Assembly: GCA_023443485.1 (NCBI GenBank)
Contig: JAEZUH010000009.1
Location: 1 to 13,185 of the forward strand
DNA: 13,185 bases
Source of the DNA: Bacillota bacterium
Lineage (GTDB): Bacteria; Bacillota_I; Bacilli_A; RFN20; CAG-826
Direction of reading: 5' to 3'
In this document: piece after piece, positions 5,957 through 12,933 of the stretch
Position numbering within the stretch: the first letter of the stretch is position 1
Layout of the letters: the number at the start of each line of letters is the position of its first letter
The notes under the pieces: model-generated
What the model saw: only the letters and a program-made list of their open reading frames with translations
Told to the model about the DNA's origin: nothing
Database searches by the model: none
Position numbers and translations under genes: made by a program

Positions 5957-8348
5957 CAACAACTATGTTGATAATCTTGTTTTTAACGATAATAATTTTT
6001 TTGATAATCTTGCCTTCTAGGTGGCGGATGACTCCATCTTGTTTCAGGGCAATTTCTTGAACAACTTCATCCTCGAGATCTTTTTCGATTTCGATTGTTG
6101 CGCGCAATTTTCCGTTAACGGAAACAGCCATATTGACTGTTAAGCAAACAATCTTTTCAGGATCATAGGTTGGCCAAGGAGCAAAAGCGATGGTATCCGA
6201 GTGACCAAGCAATTCCCACAATTCTTCACCCACATGAGGAATAACGCAGGAAATAAGTTTAACAAAACCTTCGGCATAGGCCTGAGAAATGCGATTAATA
6301 CGATAGACTTCATTGATGAAAATCATCATTTGGCTAATCGCGGTGTTAAAGGCTAAATGCTCATAATCTTCGGTAACTTTTTTCACTGTTTGATGGTAGA
6401 TAAAATCTAGTTCCGGAACTTCTTCTTTGACCACACTATTTGATTCAGCAAATAAGCGATAGACACGATCAATGAAACGTCTTGCCCCTTCAACACCCTG
6501 GTCGCTCCATGGTTTGCTTGCTTCTAGAGGCCCCATAAACATTTCATATAGTCGAAGAGTATCAGCACCATATTTTTTCACTATATCTGTGGGGTTGATG
6601 GCAAATTCAGGAAATCTTTTACCCATTTTAATCCCATTAGCCCCTAAAATCATTCCTTGATGGAACAATTTCTTAAATGGTTCATCAAAGGAAATATAGC
6701 CTTTTTCGTGGAGATATTTAGTCCAAATTCTCGCGTAGAGAAGATGACCAACGGAATGTTCAGAGCCACCGATATATAAATCAACTGGCAACCAGTGATC
6801 TGCTAGCTTTTTATCACAGAAAATCGTGTTGTTATTTGGATCAACATAACGTAAAAAGTACCAGCTTGAACCAGCGCTTCCTGGCATTGTGGAAGTCTCG
6901 CGGACTCCTTTGATACCATTTTTATTATATTGCTTCCATTCAGTGGCCTGTTCGAGAGGAGCCTGGCCATTATGTGAGGAATAATCCTTTAATTCAGGAA
7001 GTACAAGAGGTAACTCATCATCACTTAAAGCATAGACACTCCCATCATCAAGATGAACGACTGGAACTGGTTCGCCCCAATATCTTTGACGAGCAAAAAT
7101 CCATTCCCTAAATTTATAATTAATTTTCTTTTCTCCGATTTTGTTAGAAACAAGGAAATCAATCATTTTTGTAATTGCGTCTTCTTTGTTTAAACCATTT
7201 AAAAAATCCGAATTAATATGAAGTCCATCGCCTTCATACGCTTCTTTGGAGACATCTCCTCCCTCTAAAACCGGGATGATATCAAGATTAAATTTTGTTG
7301 CAAAGGCATAGTCGCGACTATCGTGAGCAGGGACAGCCATGATGGCTCCTGTTCCATATGAAGACAAAACATAATCAGAAATAAAGATTGGTATCTTCTT
7401 TTGATTAGCGGGGTTGATGGCGTATCTTCCGATAAAACAACCGGTTTTTTCTTTATTGAGTGATGTTCTCTCCAATTCGCTTTTTTGACTTGATTTTAAG
7501 ATGTAATCCTCGACTTCGTTTCGTTTTTGATCAGTGACAAGAGATTTAACGAGAGGGTGTTCTGGAGAAAGGACGCAATAAGTTGCTCCAAAGAGAGTGT
7601 CCGCCCTAGTGGTAAACACTTCAAAAGTCTCATTAGAATCAGCAATATGGAAGCTGATAATAGCTCCTTCGCTACGCCCAATCCAATTTCTTTGAACATC
7701 TTTTGTTGATTCAGGCCAATCGATATTATCTAATCCCGATAAGAGCGATTCAGCAAACTGAGGTTGATCAATGACCCATTGTTTAAGATTTTTTCTAATT
7801 ACTGGATAACCACCACGTTCCGATTTTCCATCGATAACTTCATCATTGGATAAAACTGTTCCGAGTTCTTCGCACCAGTTGACTGGCATATCGACATATT
7901 TGGCATAGCCATCTTGAAACAAACCTTTAAATATCCACTGGGTCCATTTGTAATAAGAAGGATCACTAGTGGCGATAAGCTTGCTCCAATCATAGTCAAA
8001 TCCGAGTTCTTTCAATTGATTTGTGAAAAATGCAATATTGTTCTGGGTAAATCCATTTGGGTTGTGACCAGTTTGGATGGCATATTGTTCAGCAGGTAAG
8101 CCAAAGGAATCATAGCCCATGGGGTGAAGGACATTATAACCTTGCATCCTCTTCATTCGGCTTATGATATCAGTGGCGGTATATCCCTCGGGATGCCCAG
8201 CATGAAGACCTACTCCTGATGGATAGGGAAACATGTCTAGGACATAGTATTTGGGTTTAGAAAAATCATAGACATCGGTTTTAAATGTCTGATGATCTTC
8301 CCAATATTTTTGCCACTTTTTTTCAATTTTACGATGGTCGTAAGTCAT
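5952..8348 (-). CDS. leuS: Leucyl-tRNA synthetase
   Basis: This class I synthetase charges tRNA-Leu with leucine and proofreads the product. The 798-residue length is normal for bacteria. Domains in order: catalytic core with PYPSGVGLHAGHPEGY (41-56, the HIGH motif is HAGH 49-52); zinc-1-type region near VNWCEELGTVLSNDEV, with few cysteines, so zinc is probably lost; CP1 editing domain with the threonine-rich FTTRADTLFG (245-254) and GTGAIMAVPAHDSRD (332-346, with the proofreading Asp); second core half with FARQRYWGEP (418-427); the KMSKS position; then the anticodon-binding and C-terminal domains ending in a KLVNIVV-like strand. The KMSKS loop reads KMGKR (574-578), followed by FPEFAINP, where most relatives have SRGNVVNP. 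Both lysines are kept. AAGGAG lies upstream of the ATG, and the gene begins 2 nt after glgA. There is no T-box leader, unlike many Firmicute leuS genes, because glgA abuts it. Confidence 0.97.
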   Translation of the reverse strand: MTYDHRKIEKKWQKYWEDHQTFKTDVYDFSKPKYYVLDMFPYPSGVGLHAGHPEGYTATDIISRMKRMQGYNVLHPMGYDSFGLPAEQYAIQTGHNPNGFTQNNIAFFTNQLKELGFDYDWSKLIATSDPSYYKWTQWIFKGLFQDGYAKYVDMPVNWCEELGTVLSNDEVIDGKSERGGYPVIRKNLKQWVIDQPQFAESLLSGLDNIDWPESTKDVQRNWIGRSEGAIISFHIADSNETFEVFTTRADTLFGATYCVLSPEHPLVKSLVTDQKRNEVEDYILKSSQKSELERTSLNKEKTGCFIGRYAINPANQKKIPIFISDYVLSSYGTGAIMAVPAHDSRDYAFATKFNLDIIPVLEGGDVSKEAYEGDGLHINSDFLNGLNKEDAITKMIDFLVSNKIGEKKINYKFREWIFARQRYWGEPVPVVHLDDGSVYALSDDELPLVLPELKDYSSHNGQAPLEQATEWKQYNKNGIKGVRETSTMPGSAGSSWYFLRYVDPNNNTIFCDKKLADHWLPVDLYIGGSEHSVGHLLYARIWTKYLHEKGYISFDEPFKKLFHQGMILGANGIKMGKRFPEFAINPTDIVKKYGADTLRLYEMFMGPLEASKPWSDQGVEGARRFIDRVYRLFAESNSVVKEEVPELDFIYHQTVKKVTEDYEHLAFNTAISQMMIFINEVYRINRISQAYAEGFVKLISCVIPHVGEELWELLGHSDTIAFAPWPTYDPEKIVCLTVNMAVSVNGKLRATIEIEKDLEDEVVQEIALKQDGVIRHLEGKIIKKIIIVKNKIINIVVV

Positions 8349-8350
8349 AG

Positions 8351-9796
8351 TTACTCCTTAAAGGTTCGCGTCAAATTTCTATAGATAGAAAGATATTCTT
8401 TCGCGCTTTTACTCCATGAATTATCAGTCTTAAAAGCGTTTCTTACAAGCATTTTTTTAAGAGATGAATTTTTCCAAATATCGAGGGCGTACAAGCAGGT
8501 ATTTTTGAAAGCCTCAGCCGTAAAATCATCAAATCCAAATCCGTTGGCATCTTTTTCATTTGTTCCATCGTATCCTATGACCGAATCTTTCAAACCGCCA
8601 GTGCGGCGAACAATGGGTAAACTTCCGTATCTTTGTGCAATCATTTGTCCTAACCCACATGGTTCAAATAGAGAGGGCATTAGGAAGAAATCACTACTCG
8701 CATATATTTGGTGAGCCAGTTTATCGTTATAACCAATATATACGGCGATATTTTGAGGGAAGCGGCTTCTTAGATTCTCGAGCATTTGCTCATATTGATA
8801 TTCGCCAGATCCCAGCATAACAATGTTGGCGCCTTTTTGGGCTAGGGTCTCAACAGCGGAATAAAGAATATCCATTCCTTTTTGCCAAGTTAGGCGCGAA
8901 ACCAAGGCGAAGAGAGGTTGCCCAAAATCGAGGATATGCAATTGCTCAAAAAGAGCTTTTTTGTTGTTTTGTTTCTCTCGAAAGATGTTCACTCCATTGT
9001 ATGGATAAATGAGCATTTCATCATTGACAGGGTTAAATTCTTGATAATCAATTCCGTTGAGAACTCCGATAAAATCGTATTCTCGAAGCGGGAGGATACT
9101 ATCAAGTCCCATCCCTCCCTCCCGAGAGAGCAATTCTTGACGATGGTTAGGTGAAACAGTGGTAATTTTGTCAGCGTAGACAATACCCGCCTTAAGAGAA
9201 GAGACTTGGTCTTTGAAACGGAGATTACCATTTTCATACAAAGATTCGGCAAGATTGAAATAATCGCCAAGAACTGATTCAGGCATCATCCCTTGGAAAG
9301 CTGGGTTATGAATCGAAAAAATAAATTTCGTTTTCTTAAAATGATTAGAGGCATATTCATCCTCTTTAAATAGGCATGGAATCATTCCGGTGTGCCAATC
9401 ATGGCAGTGAATAATATCCGGAGTTAAAGATATATGATAGAGGAGTTCTTTGCTTGCCAAGGCAAAAAAAGCAAATCTCTCATTATCATCCCAGTCTCCA
9501 TAGAAATGGTCCCGATCAAAATATCGTGCATTGTCAATCAGGTAATAAGTTATCCCACTATCGTAAGTGGAATATACGTCTGCTCTTTCACTTCTCCAGG
9601 ACATAGGAACGACAAAAGAACATACCTTTTTAACTGAATGTTTAGAATTATGTTTTATGAAACGGTAATAAGGCAAAATGATGAAGACTTCTTCGCCCAT
9701 CACAGCGAGTTCTTTTGACAATGAATAGATGACATCGGCTAAACCTCCAGTTTTGCATAGAGGTCTCGCTTCACTGGCAACCATTACAATTTTCAT
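8351..9796 (-). CDS. glgA: Glycogen synthase (ADP-glucose, GT5)
   Basis: GlgA adds glucose from ADP-glucose to the non-reducing ends of alpha-1,4-glucan. The 481 residues match bacterial GlgA. The two Rossmann (GT-B) domains are both present. In the N-terminal half, KTGGLAD (15-21) binds ADP-glucose, and HDWHTG (132-137) and SIHNPAFQG (161-169) are GT5 signatures. In the C-terminal half, SRLTWQKG (300-307) supplies the conserved Arg and Lys for the nucleotide sugar diphosphate, and LFEPCGLGQM (376-385) with the RTGGLKDSV loop (398-406) carries the E-x7-type catalytic region. Its ATG overlaps the glgD stop by one base (TAATG), typical of reinitiation. It ends 2 nt before leuS. Assignment to the bacterial ADP-glucose enzyme rests on motifs plus adjacency to glgC and glgD. 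Confidence 0.97.
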   Translation of the reverse strand: MKIVMVASEARPLCKTGGLADVIYSLSKELAVMGEEVFIILPYYRFIKHNSKHSVKKVCSFVVPMSWRSERADVYSTYDSGITYYLIDNARYFDRDHFYGDWDDNERFAFFALASKELLYHISLTPDIIHCHDWHTGMIPCLFKEDEYASNHFKKTKFIFSIHNPAFQGMMPESVLGDYFNLAESLYENGNLRFKDQVSSLKAGIVYADKITTVSPNHRQELLSREGGMGLDSILPLREYDFIGVLNGIDYQEFNPVNDEMLIYPYNGVNIFREKQNNKKALFEQLHILDFGQPLFALVSRLTWQKGMDILYSAVETLAQKGANIVMLGSGEYQYEQMLENLRSRFPQNIAVYIGYNDKLAHQIYASSDFFLMPSLFEPCGLGQMIAQRYGSLPIVRRTGGLKDSVIGYDGTNEKDANGFGFDDFTAEAFKNTCLYALDIWKNSSLKKMLVRNAFKTDNSWSKSAKEYLSIYRNLTRTFKE

Positions 9797-10914
9797 TAAA
9801 TATGAGCTCCTTGTTCAATGAACAAAAAACAATCTGGTTCACCGCTGACTTCATGACACTTAAACATCTTAACGTACTTGTCAGCCAAAACATTGTTGAC
9901 CTTTGTTCCTTTGCCAACGATTGACTTGGTAAAAACAATTGAATTTTCAACATAGGTGTCTTCTTCAATTATGACGTCACGAGAAATAATCGAATTGCGA
10001 ACCTTTCCTTTGATGATACAACCATTGGCAATAAAACTGTTTTTGACATCAGCGTCTGGGCCATATAGGGCTGGTGGCGTGTTATGAGTGACGGTATAAA
10101 TAGGCCAATCATCCAAGAATAATTGAGAACGTGTTGAATAATCGAGAAGTTTCAAAGACTGATTTACATAATCAGACAGGCTTAGAATCGGAGCGATGAA
10201 TCCCGAAAATTCCCAAGCAAAAAGCGATAACATTTTTTCATCAATGCAGTATCTTAACATTTTTCTAATTCCATAAAGGAGGGAAACATCGCGGGAAAGT
10301 CTCAAAATTTTCTCAAAAGTAGCGCGATTAAAAACATATGTTCCAAGAGAAATATCCGCAACCTTTTTCATTCCCGAATTATTGACAAGTTTATTCACAA
10401 AACCATTCTTATCGGTTTCAATCGTTCCACAATTTATGAATTGAGTATCCGCTTTAGTGGTGTGTTTATAAATGATAGAGGCTTCTGCTCCTGATGCGAT
10501 GTGAGCATCAATGAAAGGTCGGAAGTCACAAGATGAAAGCATGAAAGGGTTAGTGATTAAAACATAATCAGAGGTTTCGTCTTCAAAATAGGAACGATTC
10601 GATAATAAATTGGAGATATCAGTATTAAAGCGAGGATTCCCAATTGATTTTTCATTGAAAAATAAACGTAGATATCCGGTTTTGGTGTTATTAATCCAAG
10701 TTTGGCCTTCGCGAACGTGAGTTCTTACCGCTCGAACGTTTTTTTCGACCAGAATATTAATCCGATCAATTCCAGAATTGGACATATTGGACAAAGCAAA
10801 ATCCATCAGTCCATATCGTCCAAGAAAAGTAACTGCTCCGAGAGGACGGTTTTCCGTCAGTGGCCCAAGATCTGGCCCATCATGCAAATTGCATATTCCA
10901 ATTACTCTTTTCAT
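9796..10914 (-). CDS. glgD: GlgD, non-catalytic partner of ADP-glucose pyrophosphorylase
   Basis: GlgD pairs with GlgC in Firmicutes and modulates the enzyme that makes ADP-glucose. The 372-residue protein keeps the nucleotidyltransferase fold (RPLGAVTFLGRYGLMDFALSN, split at 23-43) and a C-terminal left-handed beta-helix built from hexapeptide repeats (about 285-350, including NSFIANGCIIKG and NSIVFTKSIVGKG). It lacks the GlgC active-site features: the GGxGxRL loop is ICNLHDGPDLGPL (7-19), the SGDH metal motif is ITNPFM, and there is no FxEKP glucose-1-phosphate motif (NKLVNN stands there). This loss is usual for GlgD, so it is a regulatory subunit rather than a broken GlgC. It starts inside the glgC stop (ATGA) and ends overlapping the glgA start, so the three are tightly coupled. 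Confidence 0.95.
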   Translation of the reverse strand: MKRVIGICNLHDGPDLGPLTENRPLGAVTFLGRYGLMDFALSNMSNSGIDRINILVEKNVRAVRTHVREGQTWINNTKTGYLRLFFNEKSIGNPRFNTDISNLLSNRSYFEDETSDYVLITNPFMLSSCDFRPFIDAHIASGAEASIIYKHTTKADTQFINCGTIETDKNGFVNKLVNNSGMKKVADISLGTYVFNRATFEKILRLSRDVSLLYGIRKMLRYCIDEKMLSLFAWEFSGFIAPILSLSDYVNQSLKLLDYSTRSQLFLDDWPIYTVTHNTPPALYGPDADVKNSFIANGCIIKGKVRNSIISRDVIIEEDTYVENSIVFTKSIVGKGTKVNNVLADKYVKMFKCHEVSGEPDCFLFIEQGAHI

Positions 10915-12041
10915 TTGTAGCTACCTCCCGTAACTAAAATCACATCTGTTTTCCCTAAATTAATCTCCTGCTTCTCACCAACAATAGCCTCCGGGGCCAC
11001 TATCGCATTATGAACTTTCGCTCCTTTTTTTATGCGAGCGCCCGCCATAATGACACATCGAGTGCATTCCGCACCTTCTTCGATAATTACTTCATTAGAA
11101 ATAACGCAGGAATCAACTGAACCTAAAATGATAGCGCCTTGATTCGCAATACTTTGTTTTATTGAACCTTTGGTGCCGACATATTGGGGCACGCTATGGG
11201 TATCCTCGCTATAGATTTTGGTGGTATCATCGCTATCGAAAAGATTGAGTTCTCGATTGTCTAAAGCGATATCCATATTAGCTTGATGAAGTGAGGCAAG
11301 GGTTCCAACATCTTTCCAGTAGCCTTGGAAACGATAAGCTTGTAGCTTATTACCATCTGCTAGCATCGTCGGAATAATGTTTTTTCCGAAGTCATGATCA
11401 GAATCTTCATTCTTTTCATCCTCTCTTAAATAACTCCGCAAGGTCTTCCAAGTGAAAACGTAAATTCCCATTGAAGCTAAATTGCTCTTTGGAATTTTTG
11501 GTTTTTCTTGGAATTCGATAATACGATCGCTTTGATCGACTGCCATAATACCAAAACGGCTCGCTTCACTAGGATCAACTTCAATAACTGAAATTGTTGC
11601 ATCAGCTCCGCTATTAATATGTAAATCAACCATCTCATTGTAGAGAGTTTTATAAATATGATCGCCTGAAAGAATTAAAACATAATCGGGGTTTTGAGCA
11701 TCGAGAAAATCAATATTTTGAGTAATTGCATCAGCGGTGCCTTTGTACCATTTCGCACTATCTTCGGTTTGTCTTGGAGTAAGAGTCGCCGTGAAGGAGT
11801 GGACACCATTTAACCCCCATTTTTCACCATTACCAACGTAACTATCAAGGGCTACGGCTTCGTATTGCATTAATACTCCAACCTTGTTAATTCCACTGTT
11901 GGCACAGTTGCTGAGAGGGAAATCAATAATTCGATATTTTGCAGCAAAAGAAACGGCTGGCTTAGCAACTTTTCTCGTCAGTGATTCGAGTCTTGTGCCC
12001 TTTCCACCGGCGAGAATCATTGCGACAATTTTATATGGCAT
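10911..12041 (-). CDS. glgC: Glucose-1-phosphate adenylyltransferase, catalytic subunit
   Basis: GlgC makes ADP-glucose from ATP and glucose-1-phosphate, the committed step of bacterial glycogen synthesis. The 376 residues are close to Bacillus GlgC (about 380). Catalytic features are intact: AGGKGTRL (11-18) for ATP, KPAVSFAAKYRIIDFPLSNC (27-46), WYKGTADA (98-105), SGDHIY (125-130, metal Asp), and FQEKP (177-181) for glucose-1-phosphate. The C-terminal beta-helix (about 285-365) has hexapeptide repeats and would mediate oligomerisation and allosteric control. It is the first gene of the operon. GGAGGT lies seven bases upstream of the ATG and a promoter candidate sits just beyond. Its TGA stop is part of an ATGA overlap with glgD, which fixes TGA as a true stop in this organism. 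Confidence 0.98.
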   Translation of the reverse strand: MPYKIVAMILAGGKGTRLESLTRKVAKPAVSFAAKYRIIDFPLSNCANSGINKVGVLMQYEAVALDSYVGNGEKWGLNGVHSFTATLTPRQTEDSAKWYKGTADAITQNIDFLDAQNPDYVLILSGDHIYKTLYNEMVDLHINSGADATISVIEVDPSEASRFGIMAVDQSDRIIEFQEKPKIPKSNLASMGIYVFTWKTLRSYLREDEKNEDSDHDFGKNIIPTMLADGNKLQAYRFQGYWKDVGTLASLHQANMDIALDNRELNLFDSDDTTKIYSEDTHSVPQYVGTKGSIKQSIANQGAIILGSVDSCVISNEVIIEEGAECTRCVIMAGARIKKGAKVHNAIVAPEAIVGEKQEINLGKTDVILVTGGSYK

Positions 12042-12095
12042 TATGTGTACCTCCGCGTATATTCACATTCTAGCACACGCACGAAATCACATAAA
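12042..12095 (-). promoter_or_regulatory. Probable glgC operon promoter and RBS
   Basis: On the minus strand an extended -10, TGC-TAGAAT, occupies 12067-12075 (five of six matches to TATAAT plus the TG). A poor -35 (TTTATG, 12090-12095) lies 17 bases further upstream. The start would fall near 12060, leaving a leader of about 19 bases that carries GGAGGT before the ATG. No operator is obvious. The region also separates glgC from a divergent gene. Confidence 0.6.
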
Positions 12096-12154
12096 CCAAA
12101 AGAGAGAGGTTTGACCTAATTAATTTATTAAACACTTTTTATTCCTTCAAAAAA

Positions 12155-12171
12155 TGGTAAACTCTATGTGA
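12155..12171 (+). promoter_or_regulatory. Extended -10 close to the start of the small membrane protein gene
   Basis: TGGTAAACT at 12155-12163 is a TG-n-TAAACT extended -10 (four of six to TATAAT) with the start expected at about 12169-12171, on top of the GTG (12168) or ATG (12171). No Shine-Dalgarno sequence precedes either codon. A second candidate, TTGACC at 12111-12116, has no partner at correct spacing. The T run at 12136-12140 is the only thing near the -35 position. Confidence 0.4.
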
Positions 12172-12620
12172 TGAAAGTTTGGCCTTCTTTTCAAAAGACA
12201 CTTCTCTTGGCGTTAGTCATATTTTTGTTTTCGGCAGGTATTGTTTTTACCAGTTGCATTAATCTTTTTCTCTCTAAAGAATGGGATTATCGTCAATGGC
12301 TTATTATTGGTGTCTTTCTCGCCTCTTCGTTGTTGATATTAATTTTCTCTTTAAGGACTTATTTCTATGTCATCGAAAAGAGAGAATTAGTAGTCATTAA
12401 ATTCAAAAGAGAGTTGGTTTACCCCTATTCAGAAATAATCTACATTGATCAAAACCAGAAAAGAAAAAATTCCACCATCACAATTGTCATGAAAAGTGGA
12501 CAAACTATCTATTTAATTCCTGATAAGAAAAATCAGGTCTATGAATCATTACAAAAGAATTGTGAACATATACTATCCAAGGATGAAGTCATAAATAAAT
12601 TTCCTCGTATTAAGTTATAA
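12171..12620 (+). CDS. Small membrane protein, two helices plus PH-like C-terminal domain
   Basis: I do not recognise this gene by name. It encodes about 149 residues; an in-frame GTG at 12168 would add one. Two hydrophobic helices (about residues 10-33 and 42-62) form a hairpin with few charges between them. A hydrophilic, strand-rich tail follows from about 64: FYVIEKRELVVIKFK, then RELVYPYSEIIYIDQ, then STITIVMKSGQTIYLIP, then a terminal helix. That pattern (YVI-e-LVI, Y-IPYS-I, then a KSG-hairpin) is typical of bacterial PH-like membrane proteins of the YdbS/YdbT sort, known for helices followed by PH folds. Both termini would be cytoplasmic by the positive-inside rule. No SD precedes the start, and an extended -10 lies close upstream, so leaderless translation is possible. 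It is divergent from glgC and upstream of rpmB, with no shared operon indicated. Confidence 0.75.
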   Translation: MKVWPSFQKTLLLALVIFLFSAGIVFTSCINLFLSKEWDYRQWLIIGVFLASSLLILIFSLRTYFYVIEKRELVVIKFKRELVYPYSEIIYIDQNQKRKNSTITIVMKSGQTIYLIPDKKNQVYESLQKNCEHILSKDEVINKFPRIKL

Positions 12621-12636
12621 GTTCAATATTTGTTTA

Positions 12637-12665
12637 TTGCATAAACTAGTTGATTGTGCTAACAT
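12637..12665 (+). promoter_or_regulatory. Probable rpmB promoter
   Basis: TTGCAT (12637-12642) and TAACAT (12660-12665) are separated by 17 bases, and TGC at 12657-12659 gives an extended -10. The start would fall near 12672, leaving a 20-base leader that is mostly the ribosome binding site AAAGGAGG (12676-12683). This explains why rpmB can be expressed apart from the gene before it. Confidence 0.6.
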
Positions 12666-12691
12666 TTTCGAGAATAAAGGAGGCCTACGAT

Positions 12692-12880
12692 ATGTCAAGA
12701 GTATGTCCAGTAACAGGAAAAGGACCTTTAAGTGGTAATAGTCGCTCCCATTCTTTAAGAGCTTCGCGCCGTAGATGGAACTGCAATCTTCAAGTCCGCA
12801 CAGTCGTGGTTGACGGCCAAGAAATGCGAGTTCGTATGTCGACTCGCGCTTATCGCAGTCTCAACAAGCAATACAAATAA
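12692..12880 (+). CDS. rpmB: 50S ribosomal protein L28
   Basis: L28 of the large ribosomal subunit, 62 residues, the usual size in Firmicutes. The N-terminus MSRVCPVTGKGPLSGNSRSH and the following RASRRRWNCNLQ match the family signature. The ATG at 12692 is chosen because AAAGGAGG ends eight bases before it; an in-frame ATG at 12650 would give 14 extra residues that do not belong to L28 and has no RBS. Cysteines are C5 and C31 only, so a zinc ribbon is not complete. It is monocistronic here, with its own promoter and a strong terminator 27 bases after the TAA. Confidence 0.97.
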   Translation: MSRVCPVTGKGPLSGNSRSHSLRASRRRWNCNLQVRTVVVDGQEMRVRMSTRAYRSLNKQYK

Positions 12881-12907
12881 AAGGTTAATGAACCTGTAAT
12901 AAGAAAT

Positions 12908-12928
12908 GCGGAATATTCCGCTTTTTTT
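12908..12928 (+). terminator. Intrinsic terminator after rpmB
   Basis: GCGGA (12908-12912) pairs with TCCGC (12917-12921) around ATAT, part of the perfect palindrome at 12908-12921. Seven T follow on the + strand (12922-12928). On the minus strand the same hairpin is followed by a poorer T run (ATTTCTTATTA), so it may also end the converging membrane protein gene. A weaker inverted repeat (AGGTT 12882-12886 / AACCT 12891-12895) lies just before it. Confidence 0.9.
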
Positions 12929-12933
12929 ATTTT

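Larger units (their letters stand above)
836..12060 (-). other. Ten-gene operon glgC-glgD-glgA-leuS-coaX-panT?-pepV-trmB-ytpR-pncB
   Basis: All ten genes point the same way with no gap larger than 46 nt. Junctions in order of transcription: glgC/glgD overlap by 4 (ATGA), glgD/glgA overlap by 1 (TAATG), glgA/leuS 2 nt apart, leuS/coaX 46 nt, coaX/S component overlap by 11, S component/pepV 15 nt, pepV/trmB overlap by 11, trmB/ytpR 2 nt, ytpR/pncB overlap by 4 (ATGA). A promoter candidate precedes glgC and a terminator follows pncB. No terminator-like hairpin with a T run was noticed between them. The leuS-coaX gap may hold an internal promoter, so two overlapping units are possible. Confidence 0.75.

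Noticed and set aside
5906..5962. Longer coaX start (TTG at 5962) adding 19 residues
   Set aside because: The internal ATG at 5905 has GGAGGT five bases upstream and begins with the family N-terminus MNLCIDVGNT. The extension overlaps leuS and has no resemblance to CoaX.
5574..6020. 148-codon open frame on the + strand opposite coaX and the end of leuS
   Set aside because: It is antisense to a clear CoaX, has no RBS-supported start, and its residues show no recognisable domain. It is a shadow frame.
8349..8360. T-box riboswitch upstream of leuS
   Set aside because: Only 2 nt separate glgA from leuS, and no T-box antiterminator was seen in the glgA 3' end.
9796..10914. glgD as a decayed duplicate of glgC
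   Set aside because: Loss of the active-site motifs is the normal state of GlgD. The frame is intact, full length and translationally coupled to both neighbours.
12650..12691. Upstream in-frame ATG for rpmB adding 14 residues
   Set aside because: L28 starts with MSRVC at 12692 behind AAAGGAGG. The longer start has no RBS and lies across the predicted promoter.
12882..12895. AGGTT / AACCT hairpin after rpmB as a separate terminator
   Set aside because: The stem is only 5 bp and no T run follows. The stronger hairpin at 12908-12921 is the terminator.
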